DNA of 64,000 nt from JBDWFY01 sp965275915 (GTDB lineage: Bacteria; Pseudomonadota; Alphaproteobacteria; Rhizobiales; Stappiaceae). Positions 24,532 to 33,503 of this stretch are shown here, piece by piece. The notes below the pieces were generated by a model, which was not told where the DNA came from, did no database searches, and saw only the letters and a list, made by a program, of their open reading frames with translations. The stretch lies in contig CBDHYI010000008.1 of the NCBI GenBank assembly GCA_965275915.1, forward strand, positions 620,001-684,000, written 5' to 3'. The stretch's first letter is position 1. Each line of letters starts with the position of its first letter. The position numbers were made by a program, and so were the translations under genes.

Positions 24532-25689
24532 TTAGGAACGCACGCTTCTGAGATCTGTTAATCGAACAGACCTGCTCAGTTCATTGACCAACGCGCGAGC
24601 AGCATCCTCCGAGGTTTGGAATCCCGGCGACAGGCGCAGGATTGAACCGCGAGTATCGGCAGAGAAACCGGCTTTGGTCAGGTCGGCAAGGGTCCGGGAG
24701 GCGGCACCTTCCGAAGCGAGGTCGAACATCAGGCTTCCACCCCGTGCTTTTTTCTCCATAGGTGTCAGCAGCGTCAGACCCAGTTCCGTCACGCCTTCGA
24801 TCAGAATGTCACAGAGCAGCCTGTTGTGATGCAGCAGATCATGTATGTCCTTTTTTGCATGCCATTGCAGGGCCGGCACACTTGCGGCTGCGGGTAAAAC
24901 AGCAGGGGTTCCGTTATCGAACCGGCGGATGTCCGGGGCATACGCGAAAGTCTCAATATCCCAGTTGAAGGGGGTCTCCTGACTGAACCAGCCGCGCAGT
25001 TCCGGTTTGCATGCGCCAATAAGCTCCGGGCGGACATATAAAACGCCGGCCCCCGGCGTTCCGCACATCCATTTGAGGCTGGTCGAAACGGTAAAGTCGA
25101 CCTCAGGCCGGTGCACAGAGTAGGGCAGGAGGCCCGAAGCCTGTGTGATGTCCACGCCAATCAGGCTGCCCATTGCCCGGCCGTGGGCCGTAAGGGCGTC
25201 AAGATCGGTCCTGTGCGATGTCGTTGAACTGACCCAGGTCACCAGCGCTAGGGCGACATCCCCGTCCCATTCGGCAATCATGTCTTGGTCGGCAACCCAG
25301 CTTGCTCCCTGTCGCGGATGAACCGTCCGCAAATCGAACCCGAGCCGTTCCTGCAGTCCTGAAAGCAGAAAATGGTTCGACGGAAAACAATCTGCCGCGA
25401 CAAGAACCTTGCGGCCTCTGAGCAGACCGGGAGGCAGCGCGGTCATGAGCATGTGCACGCCTTGTGTCACGTTTTCACAGGTCGTGGTCGATCCTTCCGG
25501 CGCTCCCAGGATGGTGCGCCACAATTCCAGAAATTCGGCGCGCTTTCCAAGCATGTAAGACCACTGCCGGTCATTCGGAGCGCTCCAAACGGCCGCCAGC
25601 TCCGCCATGGCGGCGCTGAGGTCGGCTTCTTTTTCGGGGTACTGGCCGATGGAGTGATAAAGGAAATATCCATCCTTCCTGTCAGCCAT
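24532..25689 (-). CDS. Kynureninase-like class V PLP enzyme
   Basis: This 385-residue protein has the fold-type I class V layout: TTTCENVTQGVHMLMTALP, LVTWVSSTTSHRTDL, SLIGVDITQASGLLP and the PLP lysine in STSLKWMCGTPGAGVLYV. These resemble kynureninase, which cleaves kynurenine to anthranilate and alanine, but related enzymes act on other substrates. I start it at the ATG at 25689 (MADRKDGYFLYHSIG), preceded by GGGAGGA, rather than upstream alternatives. It is divergent from the GntR regulator and bicupin genes, with which it may form a pathway. No dioxygenase or formamidase gene is visible, so tryptophan breakdown is unproven. Confidence 0.8.
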   Translation of the reverse strand: MADRKDGYFLYHSIGQYPEKEADLSAAMAELAAVWSAPNDRQWSYMLGKRAEFLELWRTILGAPEGSTTTCENVTQGVHMLMTALPPGLLRGRKVLVAADCFPSNHFLLSGLQERLGFDLRTVHPRQGASWVADQDMIAEWDGDVALALVTWVSSTTSHRTDLDALTAHGRAMGSLIGVDITQASGLLPYSVHRPEVDFTVSTSLKWMCGTPGAGVLYVRPELIGACKPELRGWFSQETPFNWDIETFAYAPDIRRFDNGTPAVLPAAASVPALQWHAKKDIHDLLHHNRLLCDILIEGVTELGLTLLTPMEKKARGGSLMFDLASEGAASRTLADLTKAGFSADTRGSILRLSPGFQTSEDAARALVNELSRSVRLTDLRSVRS

Positions 25690-25747
25690 GGATTCCTCCC
25701 GAAATCGTTTGTTGGGTCCCTCGGCCGGTATTGACCGGCAGGGAAAT

Positions 25748-25759
25748 ATTCGTATACAG
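25748..25759. promoter_or_regulatory. Candidate GntR operator half, proximal to the kynureninase-like gene
   Basis: ATTCGTATACAG contains the palindrome GTATAC and is nearly the reverse complement of a second site at 25847-25858. It lies about 60 bases upstream of the kynureninase-like start, where bound repressor would block transcription. Confidence 0.45.
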
Positions 25760-25846
25760 TTTTTGAGATAGTTCAAGCTTAAAGGATTTGGCACAAGCCG
25801 AATCCTGTCGTTTATCGTCAAGTCGAAAACGCATCGTTCGGTTTTC

Positions 25847-25858
25847 CTGTATACGGAT
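25847..25858. promoter_or_regulatory. Candidate GntR operator half, proximal to the GntR gene
   Basis: CTGTATACGGAT matches the inverse of the 25748 site at 11 of 12 bases. It lies about 45 bases before the GntR start. FadR/GntR-family regulators often bind GTATAC-centred palindromes, so this pair may control both divergent units. Confidence 0.45.
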
Positions 25859-25900
25859 TTTCACGATTTTGGCGGGGAGAGGGAGGAGCGAATAGCAGTT

Positions 25901-26611
25901 TTGAAATCCTCCCCGAATTCGGCGTCGGCGCCGAGCACAAGCGTTCAGATCCACGATGTTTTAACGGGGCGCATCCAAAAGGGAGAAATAGGCCCCGGCG
26001 AGCGCTTGATAGACACAGCCGTGGCTTCGGAGTTCGGTGTGTCCCGGATGCCGGCGCGGGATGCCTTGATGCGCCTGGCTCACGAGGGTTATCTCGAGCC
26101 GACAACGCGAGGCTTCGTGCTGCCGCGGCTTGATCATGTCGAGATCCTTGAAATTTTCGACCTTCGCCGCCTGCTTGAGCCAAGAGCGGCGGCGCTGGCA
26201 ACCCAGGACTTGACGGAACAAGAGCTCGCGGAGCTCGAAGCATCATTAAGTGAAGCGCGCGGTGCAATGGCAGAAGGAGATCGGGAAAGGCTGTTCCGTG
26301 CCTGCGAGATTTTCAGAAATGGCTGGATCACGGCACTCTCGAATTCTTCGCTCCGCAAAGCGCTGCAACGCTACATGACACAGATACAGGTGGTTCGCGT
26401 GATGACATTTGCCGACCCCGTCAACCACCCGATCATCGTCGAGGGAAACGCACGGTTGTTTGATGCCTTTCGCAGACGCGACGCGGTTGCGGCTTCCGAT
26501 CGCATATTGCGTTTCGTTTTTGAGGGAGAAGCCGCCTATCTGGCAGCCCATGAAGACGCAAACGGGCAGGCCGGTGCCGGTAGGGACGACAAAGTGGTGG
26601 ATTTGGCATGA
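25901..26611 (+). CDS. GntR-family (FCD-type) transcriptional regulator
   Basis: This 236-residue regulator has an N-terminal winged helix (IHDVLTGRIQKGEIGPGERL, VASEFGVSRMPARDALMRL) and a C-terminal all-helical FCD ligand domain (EILEIFDLRRLLEPRAAALA). It probably represses the divergent kynureninase-like gene and its own operon, releasing DNA when a pathway acid binds. The start is a TTG at 25901, with GGGAGGA 13 bases upstream, somewhat long spacing. Its stop overlaps the bicupin start as ATGA. Confidence 0.88.
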   Translation: MKSSPNSASAPSTSVQIHDVLTGRIQKGEIGPGERLIDTAVASEFGVSRMPARDALMRLAHEGYLEPTTRGFVLPRLDHVEILEIFDLRRLLEPRAAALATQDLTEQELAELEASLSEARGAMAEGDRERLFRACEIFRNGWITALSNSSLRKALQRYMTQIQVVRVMTFADPVNHPIIVEGNARLFDAFRRRDAVAASDRILRFVFEGEAAYLAAHEDANGQAGAGRDDKVVDLA

Positions 26612-27696
26612 CGGAAACCCGCGCGGAAGTGCGACTGTCCACAAAGGATCTCGCCGGGGATCTTCCGTTCTTCACCAAGACCCTGAAGATGCGGCTCGAT
26701 ATGATTTATCCGGCGGACAATCCCGAGATCGCGGTGTTTTCCGGCCACGGCCTGAGGGCGCGGGTTGAAAAGGGCAGTCCGGATGGACCCGGAACCCTTC
26801 GGATACTCACGGAAAACCCGGATGAATTCGCCGGTGGCGAGCGCCGGCTTGTCGCGCCGGGCGGCACGAAAGTTGAGATCGACGAACTCAACCCGCCGCT
26901 GATCCTGCCTGAGACGAAACATGCCTTTGTGGTGCGCAGGCTGGCCGATCAGGCTCCCTGGGTCATCGGACGGGCCGGGATGGAATACCGGGACCTTGTT
27001 CCCTCTCGCCTGGGAGGGGCGATGATCGCCTCGCATATCCGGGTGCCGGACGGTCCGGTTCCCGATATGGTCCACTTTCACAAGGTCGGATTCCAGCTGA
27101 TCTTCTGTGTCCGGGGCTGGGTCGATGTTCTTTATGAGGATCAGGGTGGTATGCGCCGGCTGACGGCGGGCGACTGTTTCATTCAGCCTCCGGAAATCCG
27201 CCATCGGGTCATGCACGCTGCGGATGGCATCGAGGTGATCGAGATCGGCGTGCCGGCGGAACACATTACCGAAATTGACCACACCATGACGTTGCCGACT
27301 CCGGTCGAGCGGCCCGATCGCGAGTGGCAGGGCCAGAAATTCGTTCACAATCTGGCAAAAGACGGTGTTTTCGAACCGTTCCGAATTCCGGGCTTTCGGG
27401 TGCGCGATACCACAATTTCAGACAACACCAAGGGTGTGGCATCTGTTATGGTGGCGCGTGCAACAGGGGATGGTTCCCCCTGGACACGACACGACTGCGA
27501 TATTCTGTTCACCTTTGTGCTGGCGGGCGAGATGACACTTGAGGGCGAAGGAAAAGACCCATTCCGCCTGTCCGCCGGAGATGCCTTCGTTATCCCGCCC
27601 GGTATGGCGACGCGATACACGGGCGCAACGACCGACCTTGAGCTGCTTGAAGTCAGCTTGCCGGGGCGGTTCGAAACCGAGGTTCTGCGCGACTGA
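26608..27696 (+). CDS. Two-cupin protein with an N-terminal VOC-like segment
   Basis: This 362-residue protein has an N-terminal stretch resembling a glyoxalase/VOC half-module (STKDLAGDLPFFTKTLKMRL ... AVFSGHGLRARVEKG) and two cupins (about 130-225 and 255-350). The first contains MVHFHKVGFQLIFCVRGWVD and HRVMHA, and the second contains DILFTFVLAGEMTLEGEG and GDAFVIPPG. Cupins of this sort are often metal-dependent dioxygenases, isomerases or sensors. It is coupled to the GntR gene and followed by the liv importer genes, so it probably acts on the imported compound or its product. The reaction is not recognisable. Confidence 0.75.
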   Translation: MTETRAEVRLSTKDLAGDLPFFTKTLKMRLDMIYPADNPEIAVFSGHGLRARVEKGSPDGPGTLRILTENPDEFAGGERRLVAPGGTKVEIDELNPPLILPETKHAFVVRRLADQAPWVIGRAGMEYRDLVPSRLGGAMIASHIRVPDGPVPDMVHFHKVGFQLIFCVRGWVDVLYEDQGGMRRLTAGDCFIQPPEIRHRVMHAADGIEVIEIGVPAEHITEIDHTMTLPTPVERPDREWQGQKFVHNLAKDGVFEPFRIPGFRVRDTTISDNTKGVASVMVARATGDGSPWTRHDCDILFTFVLAGEMTLEGEGKDPFRLSAGDAFVIPPGMATRYTGATTDLELLEVSLPGRFETEVLRD

Positions 27697-27751
27697 GGAA
27701 GACACCAAACGGGTCCATCGGACCGATAAATAAGCGATGAGGGGAAGAAGC

Positions 27752-28951
27752 ATGAAGACGTTGACTATATTTGCCGCGGCCGCATTGATGCTGGGGACGG
27801 GTTCTCTGGCCCATGCACAGACCAAAATCGGCGTTCTGATGGACATCACAGGACCGATCGCCAACTTCATTCCACCGCTGCAGAATGCAACGAACCTTGC
27901 CGTCAAACAGGTGAATGACCAGGGGGGGCTGCTGGGCGGCGAAGTGGTTGCCGTTTACGGCGATACGACGGGCACCGCGCAGGGCGCGGTCGATGCGGCT
28001 CAGAAACTGGTCAACATTGAGAACGTGCCCATTGTCATGGGCTCGCTGATGTCGGGCACGACGATAGCGGCTGCCGAAGCGGCGATCATCCCGGCGGGTG
28101 TTGCACAGATCTCGCCGACGGCGACGTCCCCGGCCATGACCGATCTGCAGGATAACGGACTGGTCTTCCGCATCGTGCCGTCCGACAATTATCAGGGTGA
28201 AATCCTCGCCAAGATGGTGCTCGATGAGGGCATCAACAAGGTCGCGGTCACCTACGTTAACAACGATTACGGTGTTGGCATCGGGCAGACATTCATGGAT
28301 GCCTACAAGAAGGCCGGCGGCGAGATTGTCGCAGAAAACAAGCATGAGGAGAAAAAAGATTCCTACCGCTCCGAGCTTGCAAGCCTTGCAAATGCGGACG
28401 CGGAAGCGCTGGTTGTGATTGCTTATGCGGGTGACAGCGGCGGCAAGATCGTCAGGCAGTCAATCGAAGGCGGCCTTTTTGACAAATTCATCGGAACGGA
28501 CGGATTGCGGGACGACCTGTTGATTGAGAATGTCGGCGCGGACGCGCTCAAGACGTCTTTCTTCTCCTCGCCGACCTCTCCGGCCGAAAACCCGGCTCAG
28601 AAAATATTGCATGATGCCTTCAATGCCGAATATGGCGAAGGTGCCGATAAGGCATTTGTCGACCAGACCTACGACGCGACCTTCCTGGCACTGCTTGCGA
28701 TCGAAAAGGCCGGTTCGACCGATCGCGCAAAGATAGCGGAAGCCCTGCGCGAAGTCGCGATGGCTCCGGGTGAGAAGATCGGACCCGGCGAATGGGAGAA
28801 GGCCGTTGCCCTGATCAAGGAAGGCAAGGACATTGACTATGACGGAGCCAGCGGAACGGCTGAATTTGACGACAACGGCGATGTCGGCGGCTATATCGGC
28901 AAATTCGTTGTCGATGGTGACGGCTACAAGCAGATCGGCATCGTCGAATAA
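27752..28951 (+). CDS. livK: Branched-chain-type ABC transporter, substrate-binding protein
   Basis: This 399-residue periplasmic protein has a clear signal peptide (MKTLTIFAAAALMLGTGSLA, cleavage after AHAQ) and the LivK/type 1 periplasmic fold (TKIGVLMDITGPIANFIPPL, AVTYVNNDYGVGIGQTFMDA, DQTYDATFLALLAIEKA). I start it at the ATG at 27752, with GAGGGGAAG just upstream. It heads a livKGFHM operon and should choose the ligand. The neighbours suggest an aromatic or modified amino-acid derivative rather than leucine itself. Confidence 0.9.
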   Translation: MKTLTIFAAAALMLGTGSLAHAQTKIGVLMDITGPIANFIPPLQNATNLAVKQVNDQGGLLGGEVVAVYGDTTGTAQGAVDAAQKLVNIENVPIVMGSLMSGTTIAAAEAAIIPAGVAQISPTATSPAMTDLQDNGLVFRIVPSDNYQGEILAKMVLDEGINKVAVTYVNNDYGVGIGQTFMDAYKKAGGEIVAENKHEEKKDSYRSELASLANADAEALVVIAYAGDSGGKIVRQSIEGGLFDKFIGTDGLRDDLLIENVGADALKTSFFSSPTSPAENPAQKILHDAFNAEYGEGADKAFVDQTYDATFLALLAIEKAGSTDRAKIAEALREVAMAPGEKIGPGEWEKAVALIKEGKDIDYDGASGTAEFDDNGDVGGYIGKFVVDGDGYKQIGIVE

Positions 28952-28962
28952 GCCGCTGCAGT

Positions 28963-29736
28963 GTGATTGAGCTGAATGAGATCTGCGTCGATTTCGGTGG
29001 TTTGCGGGCAGTCGACCATGCGAGCTTCCAAATCGGCGCAGGCCGCATCACCGGTCTGATCGGGCCCAACGGTGCGGGCAAGACAACTGCGTTTAACGTC
29101 ATCGCCGGGGCGGTTGTCCCAAGTTCGGGTCGGGTGCTGTTCGACGGTCAGGACGTCACCGGCCTGAAGCCCCATCAGCGCGCCCGGGCAGGACTGGCAC
29201 GGACTTTTCAGATCCCACATGAGTTCTCAAGGCTCTCGGTGCTTGAGAATCTGATGGCGTCCGCCCCGGCGCAGGATGGAGAAAATGTCTTCAATGTCGT
29301 TTTCCGGCGCGGACGCTATGTGTCGGAAGAGCGTGCAATTTACGAAAACGCGCGGGAAACCATTCGGCTGCTCGAACTGGAGCATGTGACTGATGAAAAA
29401 GCCGGAAACCTCTCCGGCGGGCAAAAGAAACTGCTTGAACTCGGCCGCGCCCTGATGCGGGACCCCAAAATCATCCTCCTCGATGAGATCGGTGCGGGTA
29501 TCAACAGGACGCTGCTTTCCAAGCTTGCCGACAAGATCCTTATGCTGAATCAGGAGCGTAAGCTCACGTTCTGCCTGATTGAACACGATCTCGACTATGT
29601 TTCCAGGCTGTGTGATCACGTGCTGGTTATGGCGCAGGGTGCGCTCCTGACGGAAGGTTCAGTCGAGGACGTCAAGCAGGACGAACGGGTGATCGAGGCC
29701 TATTTCGGCGGTGGTAAATACGAGGCCCATCTATGA
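28963..29736 (+). CDS. livG: Branched-chain-type ABC transporter ATPase LivG
   Basis: This 257-residue ATPase shows Walker A (GPNGAGKTTAFNV), signature (NLSGGQKKLLELGRAL), Walker B (IILLDEIGAGI) and the H-loop (LIEHDLDYV). The LivG-type ARTFQIPHEF segment after the first helix is present. Translation appears to begin at a GTG at 28963, 11 bases past the binding-protein stop, with a poor ribosome site. Its last codons overlap the next gene as ATGA. Confidence 0.92.
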   Translation: MIELNEICVDFGGLRAVDHASFQIGAGRITGLIGPNGAGKTTAFNVIAGAVVPSSGRVLFDGQDVTGLKPHQRARAGLARTFQIPHEFSRLSVLENLMASAPAQDGENVFNVVFRRGRYVSEERAIYENARETIRLLELEHVTDEKAGNLSGGQKKLLELGRALMRDPKIILLDEIGAGINRTLLSKLADKILMLNQERKLTFCLIEHDLDYVSRLCDHVLVMAQGALLTEGSVEDVKQDERVIEAYFGGGKYEAHL

Positions 29737-30452
29737 CGGAGCAGCTTTCCGTCACGGGGCTGACGGCGGGATATGGCGGTCCGCCGATCATCGAAGACAT
29801 TTCGCTGAGCGTGGAACCGGGCGAAATCGCCGTCATTCTGGGTCCGAACGGCGCGGGCAAATCGACGCTTCTGAAAACGATCTTTGCGCTTACAACGGTT
29901 GCCGCGGGGTCCATCCGACTGGGAGACAGGGAATTGACCGGCTGCAGAACATCCGCTCTGGTGCCGCTCGGCGTCTCGGCAGTTCCGCAGAACAAGAATG
30001 TGTTTCCCTCCATGACCGTGGACGAGAATCTCGATGTCGGCACGTATGCAGCGCCACCGGCCGACCACAAGGCGACACGTGAAAAAGTCCTTTCCCTTTT
30101 CCCTGATCTTAAAGGCAAGCTGAAACAGCCCGCAGGCGAGCTGTCGGGCGGTCAGAGGCAAATGGTTGCCATGGGACGCGCGCTCATGAGTGAGCCCAAA
30201 TTGGTTTTGCTGGATGAACCGACCGCGGGTCTTTCGCCGGCTTATCTTGAACGCATCTTCGATCTTCTGCTTGATATCCGTAAAACCGGTATCACCATCC
30301 TGATGGTGGAGCAGAATGCCCGCCAGGCGCTGCAGATCGCCGACCACGGCCATATTCTGGTGAACGGCCGCAACCATGTCAGTGGCACCGGCAGGGATCT
30401 GCTTGCAGACGATGATGTGCGCCGCCTGTTCCTCGGAGGCGCGGCCGGATGA
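29733..30452 (+). CDS. livF: Branched-chain-type ABC transporter ATPase LivF
   Basis: This 239-residue ATPase has Walker A (GPNGAGKSTLLKT), signature (ELSGGQRQMVAMGRAL), Walker B (LVLLDEPTAGLSP) and the LivF-type MVEQNARQAL H-loop region. It pairs with LivG to power the importer. Both ends overlap neighbouring genes by four bases, indicating tight coupling. Confidence 0.93.
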   Translation: MTEQLSVTGLTAGYGGPPIIEDISLSVEPGEIAVILGPNGAGKSTLLKTIFALTTVAAGSIRLGDRELTGCRTSALVPLGVSAVPQNKNVFPSMTVDENLDVGTYAAPPADHKATREKVLSLFPDLKGKLKQPAGELSGGQRQMVAMGRALMSEPKLVLLDEPTAGLSPAYLERIFDLLLDIRKTGITILMVEQNARQALQIADHGHILVNGRNHVSGTGRDLLADDDVRRLFLGGAAG

Positions 30453-31339
30453 CCGAATTCGTCAATTTTTACCTGTTTCCGGCCCTCACCATCGGCAGCA
30501 TCTATGCACTTGGTGCCGTTGGCATCTCGATGATTTTCGGCATCCTGCGCTTTGCGCATTTTGCCCATGGCGACCTTATGACAGTGGGCACTTACGGGAT
30601 TCTGGCGGCCGCTTTGTTCCTGCCGGTCAATCCGCTGTTGCTTATTCCCTTCGGGATAGCGCTGGCGGTTTTCGCGGCTCTGTTTGTCGACCGGTATTTC
30701 TATCGCCCGCTCAGGGACCTTCCGACGATCTACACCGTGATATCCTCTTTCGGGATCGCGCTTGTATTCCGCTCACTGATCCAGCTGGTGTGGGGGTCTG
30801 AAAATCAGGTTCTGGTCGCCGGCGTCCGCCCGCCTTTGGTCCTGTTCGATATGTTCCGTGTATCCGTTCTGCATGTGCAGGCGATCGTGACGACGGCCGT
30901 AATCGCAATCCTGCTGCATTACTTCCTGACCGCGACCCGGACCGGCCGCTCCATGCGAGCCGTTGCGGATGACCCGGAGCTTGCCGAAGTCTCGGGGCTG
31001 GATACGGCCAGGGTCATTCGCTGGACATGGATCATCGGCGCGTCGCTGGCCGCTATCGCCGGCGCCTTCGCCGCGCTCAACACCAGTGCGCATCCGAATC
31101 TTGGCTGGAATCTGCTTCTGCCCATGTTCGCGGCTGCTGTTCTGGGCGGGATCGGCAAGCCGATGGGGGCCATGGCCGGCGGCTTTATCATCGGCATGGC
31201 CGAAGAACTGTCCTCCTATCACTGGATCGGCGACGACGCGCTGATTTCACCCTCCTACAAAACAGCGGTGGCCTTCGTGATCATGGTCGGCCTGCTGATC
31301 TTCCGCCCGCAGGGGCTCTTCAAGGGGAGGCTTCTGTAG
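30449..31339 (+). CDS. livH: Branched-chain-type ABC transporter permease LivH
   Basis: This 296-residue membrane protein has about eight hydrophobic segments, the N-terminal YALGAVGISMIFGILRFAHF typical of LivH, and the cytoplasmic-loop region RSMRAVADDPELAEVSGLD. It forms half of the membrane channel with LivM. Start and stop overlap its neighbours. Confidence 0.93.
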   Translation: MTEFVNFYLFPALTIGSIYALGAVGISMIFGILRFAHFAHGDLMTVGTYGILAAALFLPVNPLLLIPFGIALAVFAALFVDRYFYRPLRDLPTIYTVISSFGIALVFRSLIQLVWGSENQVLVAGVRPPLVLFDMFRVSVLHVQAIVTTAVIAILLHYFLTATRTGRSMRAVADDPELAEVSGLDTARVIRWTWIIGASLAAIAGAFAALNTSAHPNLGWNLLLPMFAAAVLGGIGKPMGAMAGGFIIGMAEELSSYHWIGDDALISPSYKTAVAFVIMVGLLIFRPQGLFKGRLL

Positions 31340-32289
31340 TGGAACTCACCGGCCTGTTTTTCTATCTGGTGAGCCTGTTGATCCTGGGCGGGATCTATGC
31401 GCTGCTTTGCCTTGCCCTGAACGTCCAGTGGGGCATGGGCGGGCTGTTTAATGCAGGAATCGCCGGGTTTTACGGCGTTGGCGCTTATACGTCCGCAATC
31501 CTGGCGACAGCGGCGTCGGGAAGGCATCTGGGCGGATTTTCCATGCCGGTTCCGATCGGCCTGGTGGGTGCGGCACTTGTTGCGGGGTTGGCGGGTTGGG
31601 CGGTAGCCAGAATCTGCGTTCGCCTAAAGAGCGATTACCTTGCAATGGCATCCATCGGTATCGCCGAGATCCTGCGCCTTGTTTTCGTGAATGAAAGCTG
31701 GCTTACGAACGGCAGCCTGGGTATTTCCCGGATACCGCGGCCCTTCGCGGATTTCACCACCGGACGCATGTCGGACGTTGCCTTTCTGGGCTTCGTCTGG
31801 CTGATCGTTCTGCTCGTCTACGTGGCGACGTCCCGTCTTTATGACAGTCCCTGGGGGCGCAGTCTGCGCGCCATCCGCGACAATGAAAGTTCCGCATCGG
31901 CCGCGGGAAAGAATGTCGAGAAATTCCGCGTCCAGACCTTTGTGATCGGCTGCGCCGTCATGGGCATTGCCGGTGGACTGTCGGCACACTATTTCCGCTT
32001 CCTTTCGCCCACGGCAACCGATCCGCTGCTCACCACCTTCCTGGTATGGGTGATGCTGATGGCCGGCGGGTCCGGCAACAACAGGGGAGCGATCCTGGGT
32101 GCCCTCAGCATCTGGACAATCTGGTCGGTCACGGAAATCTTCACCAACCGCCTGCCGCCCGAATGGGCAACCCGCAGTTCCTTCATCCGCATGCTGCTCG
32201 TCGGCCTCCTGCTGCAGGTGGTTCTTCAGCGCTTCCGCTCCGGTCTTCTTCCGGAAAAGTCGCCCCGGGTGAGGTTTCGGGAAGAATAA
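31339..32289 (+). CDS. livM: Branched-chain-type ABC transporter permease LivM
   Basis: This 316-residue membrane protein begins MELTGLFFYLVSLLILGGIY at a GTG that overlaps the LivH TAG as TAGTG. Longer in-frame extensions overlap livH and are not credible. It has about nine hydrophobic segments and the LivM loop SPWGRSLRAIRDNESSASAA. It ends the operon; a weak hairpin (GGGCGC ... GCGCCC, 32329-32347) follows without a T-run. Confidence 0.93.
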   Translation: MELTGLFFYLVSLLILGGIYALLCLALNVQWGMGGLFNAGIAGFYGVGAYTSAILATAASGRHLGGFSMPVPIGLVGAALVAGLAGWAVARICVRLKSDYLAMASIGIAEILRLVFVNESWLTNGSLGISRIPRPFADFTTGRMSDVAFLGFVWLIVLLVYVATSRLYDSPWGRSLRAIRDNESSASAAGKNVEKFRVQTFVIGCAVMGIAGGLSAHYFRFLSPTATDPLLTTFLVWVMLMAGGSGNNRGAILGALSIWTIWSVTEIFTNRLPPEWATRSSFIRMLLVGLLLQVVLQRFRSGLLPEKSPRVRFREE

Positions 32290-32431
32290 CGCTGTCGTTT
32301 TGGCAGCATTCCTGATGGCAATGTATGGGGGCGCCCTGTAAGCGCCCGGCTTTGCGTATCGCTTTGTCGTTCCTTCCTGCTTGGGATACCCACAAACATA
32401 TGCCCTCCAAGCAAATGCGTGCGCCGGTCAA

Positions 32432-33466
32432 TCAAATAAGCTTCGCTTTCTCCACGCCGAAGCGTGCCGCTGTTGCAACAACCTGTTTCCAGATACCATC
32501 GGGAACTTCAATGCCGTTTTCCATTCGTTTCCTTCTTTCCTGTGCTTCGGGTTCTCCCGGTATCAGGACCGGAGCGTCCGGATTACAGGGCGTGCAATCC
32601 TTGATCCAAGCCAAATAGGATGTTGCGATCTCGTTGGCCTGATCCCGCATGTCCGGAGCGCTTGCATCAATGAAAATCGAGAACAGGTTGTTTCGATTGA
32701 CGGTTTCATCGGGTCCGACAGTTTTGCCGCACGTCAGCGCGCCGGCAAGAAGATCGATAGCAAGACTGAGGCCGTATCCCTTATGGCTGCCCATGGTGAG
32801 CAATGCTCCGCCATTGTAGTAATCGCCCGGGTTTGTTGTCGGATTGCCGTCTTTGTCCACGATCCAGCCTTCCGGTATGGCTTTTCCGGCAGCATTTGCG
32901 ACTCGGAGTTTCCCCTCGGCGACTGAGGAGGTCGTCATGTCGACGATGAGAGGATCCGATCCTTCAACCGGATAGCCGATGCAAAGCGGGTTTGTGGCCA
33001 TGCGCCTTTCGATACCGCCAAAGGGGGTGACACCCGGCTTGGCCGGTGAATTGACGAAGTGAAACGAGATGACGCCATGCATGGCGGCCAACTCTGCCCA
33101 ATCCCCCAATCGGCCAACATGGGAGACGTTTCTGAGGCCCACAGCTGACACTCCCAGTTGCCGGGCTTTGTCGATACCTATCCTGGTTGTCGTTTCAGCG
33201 GCGACCTGACCAAATCCAAGGTTGGCATCGTAGATTTCAATAGCTCCGAATTTTGCAACAGAGGTAAGGTCCACGCCAGACCGAATTGTGCCCTCGCAAA
33301 GCTGGTCGGCATACTGGCATACGCGTATCAGGCCGTGAGAATCGTGCCCCACCAGATTGGCATTTGCCAGCCTGAAGCCGACACGTTCAGCTTCGATTTG
33401 CGTTGCGCCGGCGGCACTGAGAATACGTTTGATGACCGTTCCGATCTGCTCCGCGGTCAGTAACAT
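32432..33466 (-). CDS. Ldh2/MDH2-family NAD(P)-dependent hydroxyacid dehydrogenase
   Basis: This 344-residue protein belongs to the malate/L-lactate dehydrogenase type II family (members include malate, ureidoglycolate, diketogulonate and (R)-sulfolactate enzymes). Diagnostic segments are GHDSHGLIRVCQYAD, NVSHVGRLGDWAELAA, ATNPLCIGYPVEGSDPLIVD and GGALLTMGSHKGYGLSLAID. The catalytic His lies in SHVGR. It is followed on the same strand by a dehydrogenase of unrelated fold, a TRAP-TAXI transporter and regulators, pointing to uptake and oxidation of a hydroxyacid. It is not possible to name the substrate. Confidence 0.88.
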   Translation of the reverse strand: MLLTAEQIGTVIKRILSAAGATQIEAERVGFRLANANLVGHDSHGLIRVCQYADQLCEGTIRSGVDLTSVAKFGAIEIYDANLGFGQVAAETTTRIGIDKARQLGVSAVGLRNVSHVGRLGDWAELAAMHGVISFHFVNSPAKPGVTPFGGIERRMATNPLCIGYPVEGSDPLIVDMTTSSVAEGKLRVANAAGKAIPEGWIVDKDGNPTTNPGDYYNGGALLTMGSHKGYGLSLAIDLLAGALTCGKTVGPDETVNRNNLFSIFIDASAPDMRDQANEIATSYLAWIKDCTPCNPDAPVLIPGEPEAQERRKRMENGIEVPDGIWKQVVATAARFGVEKAKLI

Positions 33467-33503
33467 GGCACCCTCCCATGGTGTTCTTATCTCTTACGTT
33501 TCG

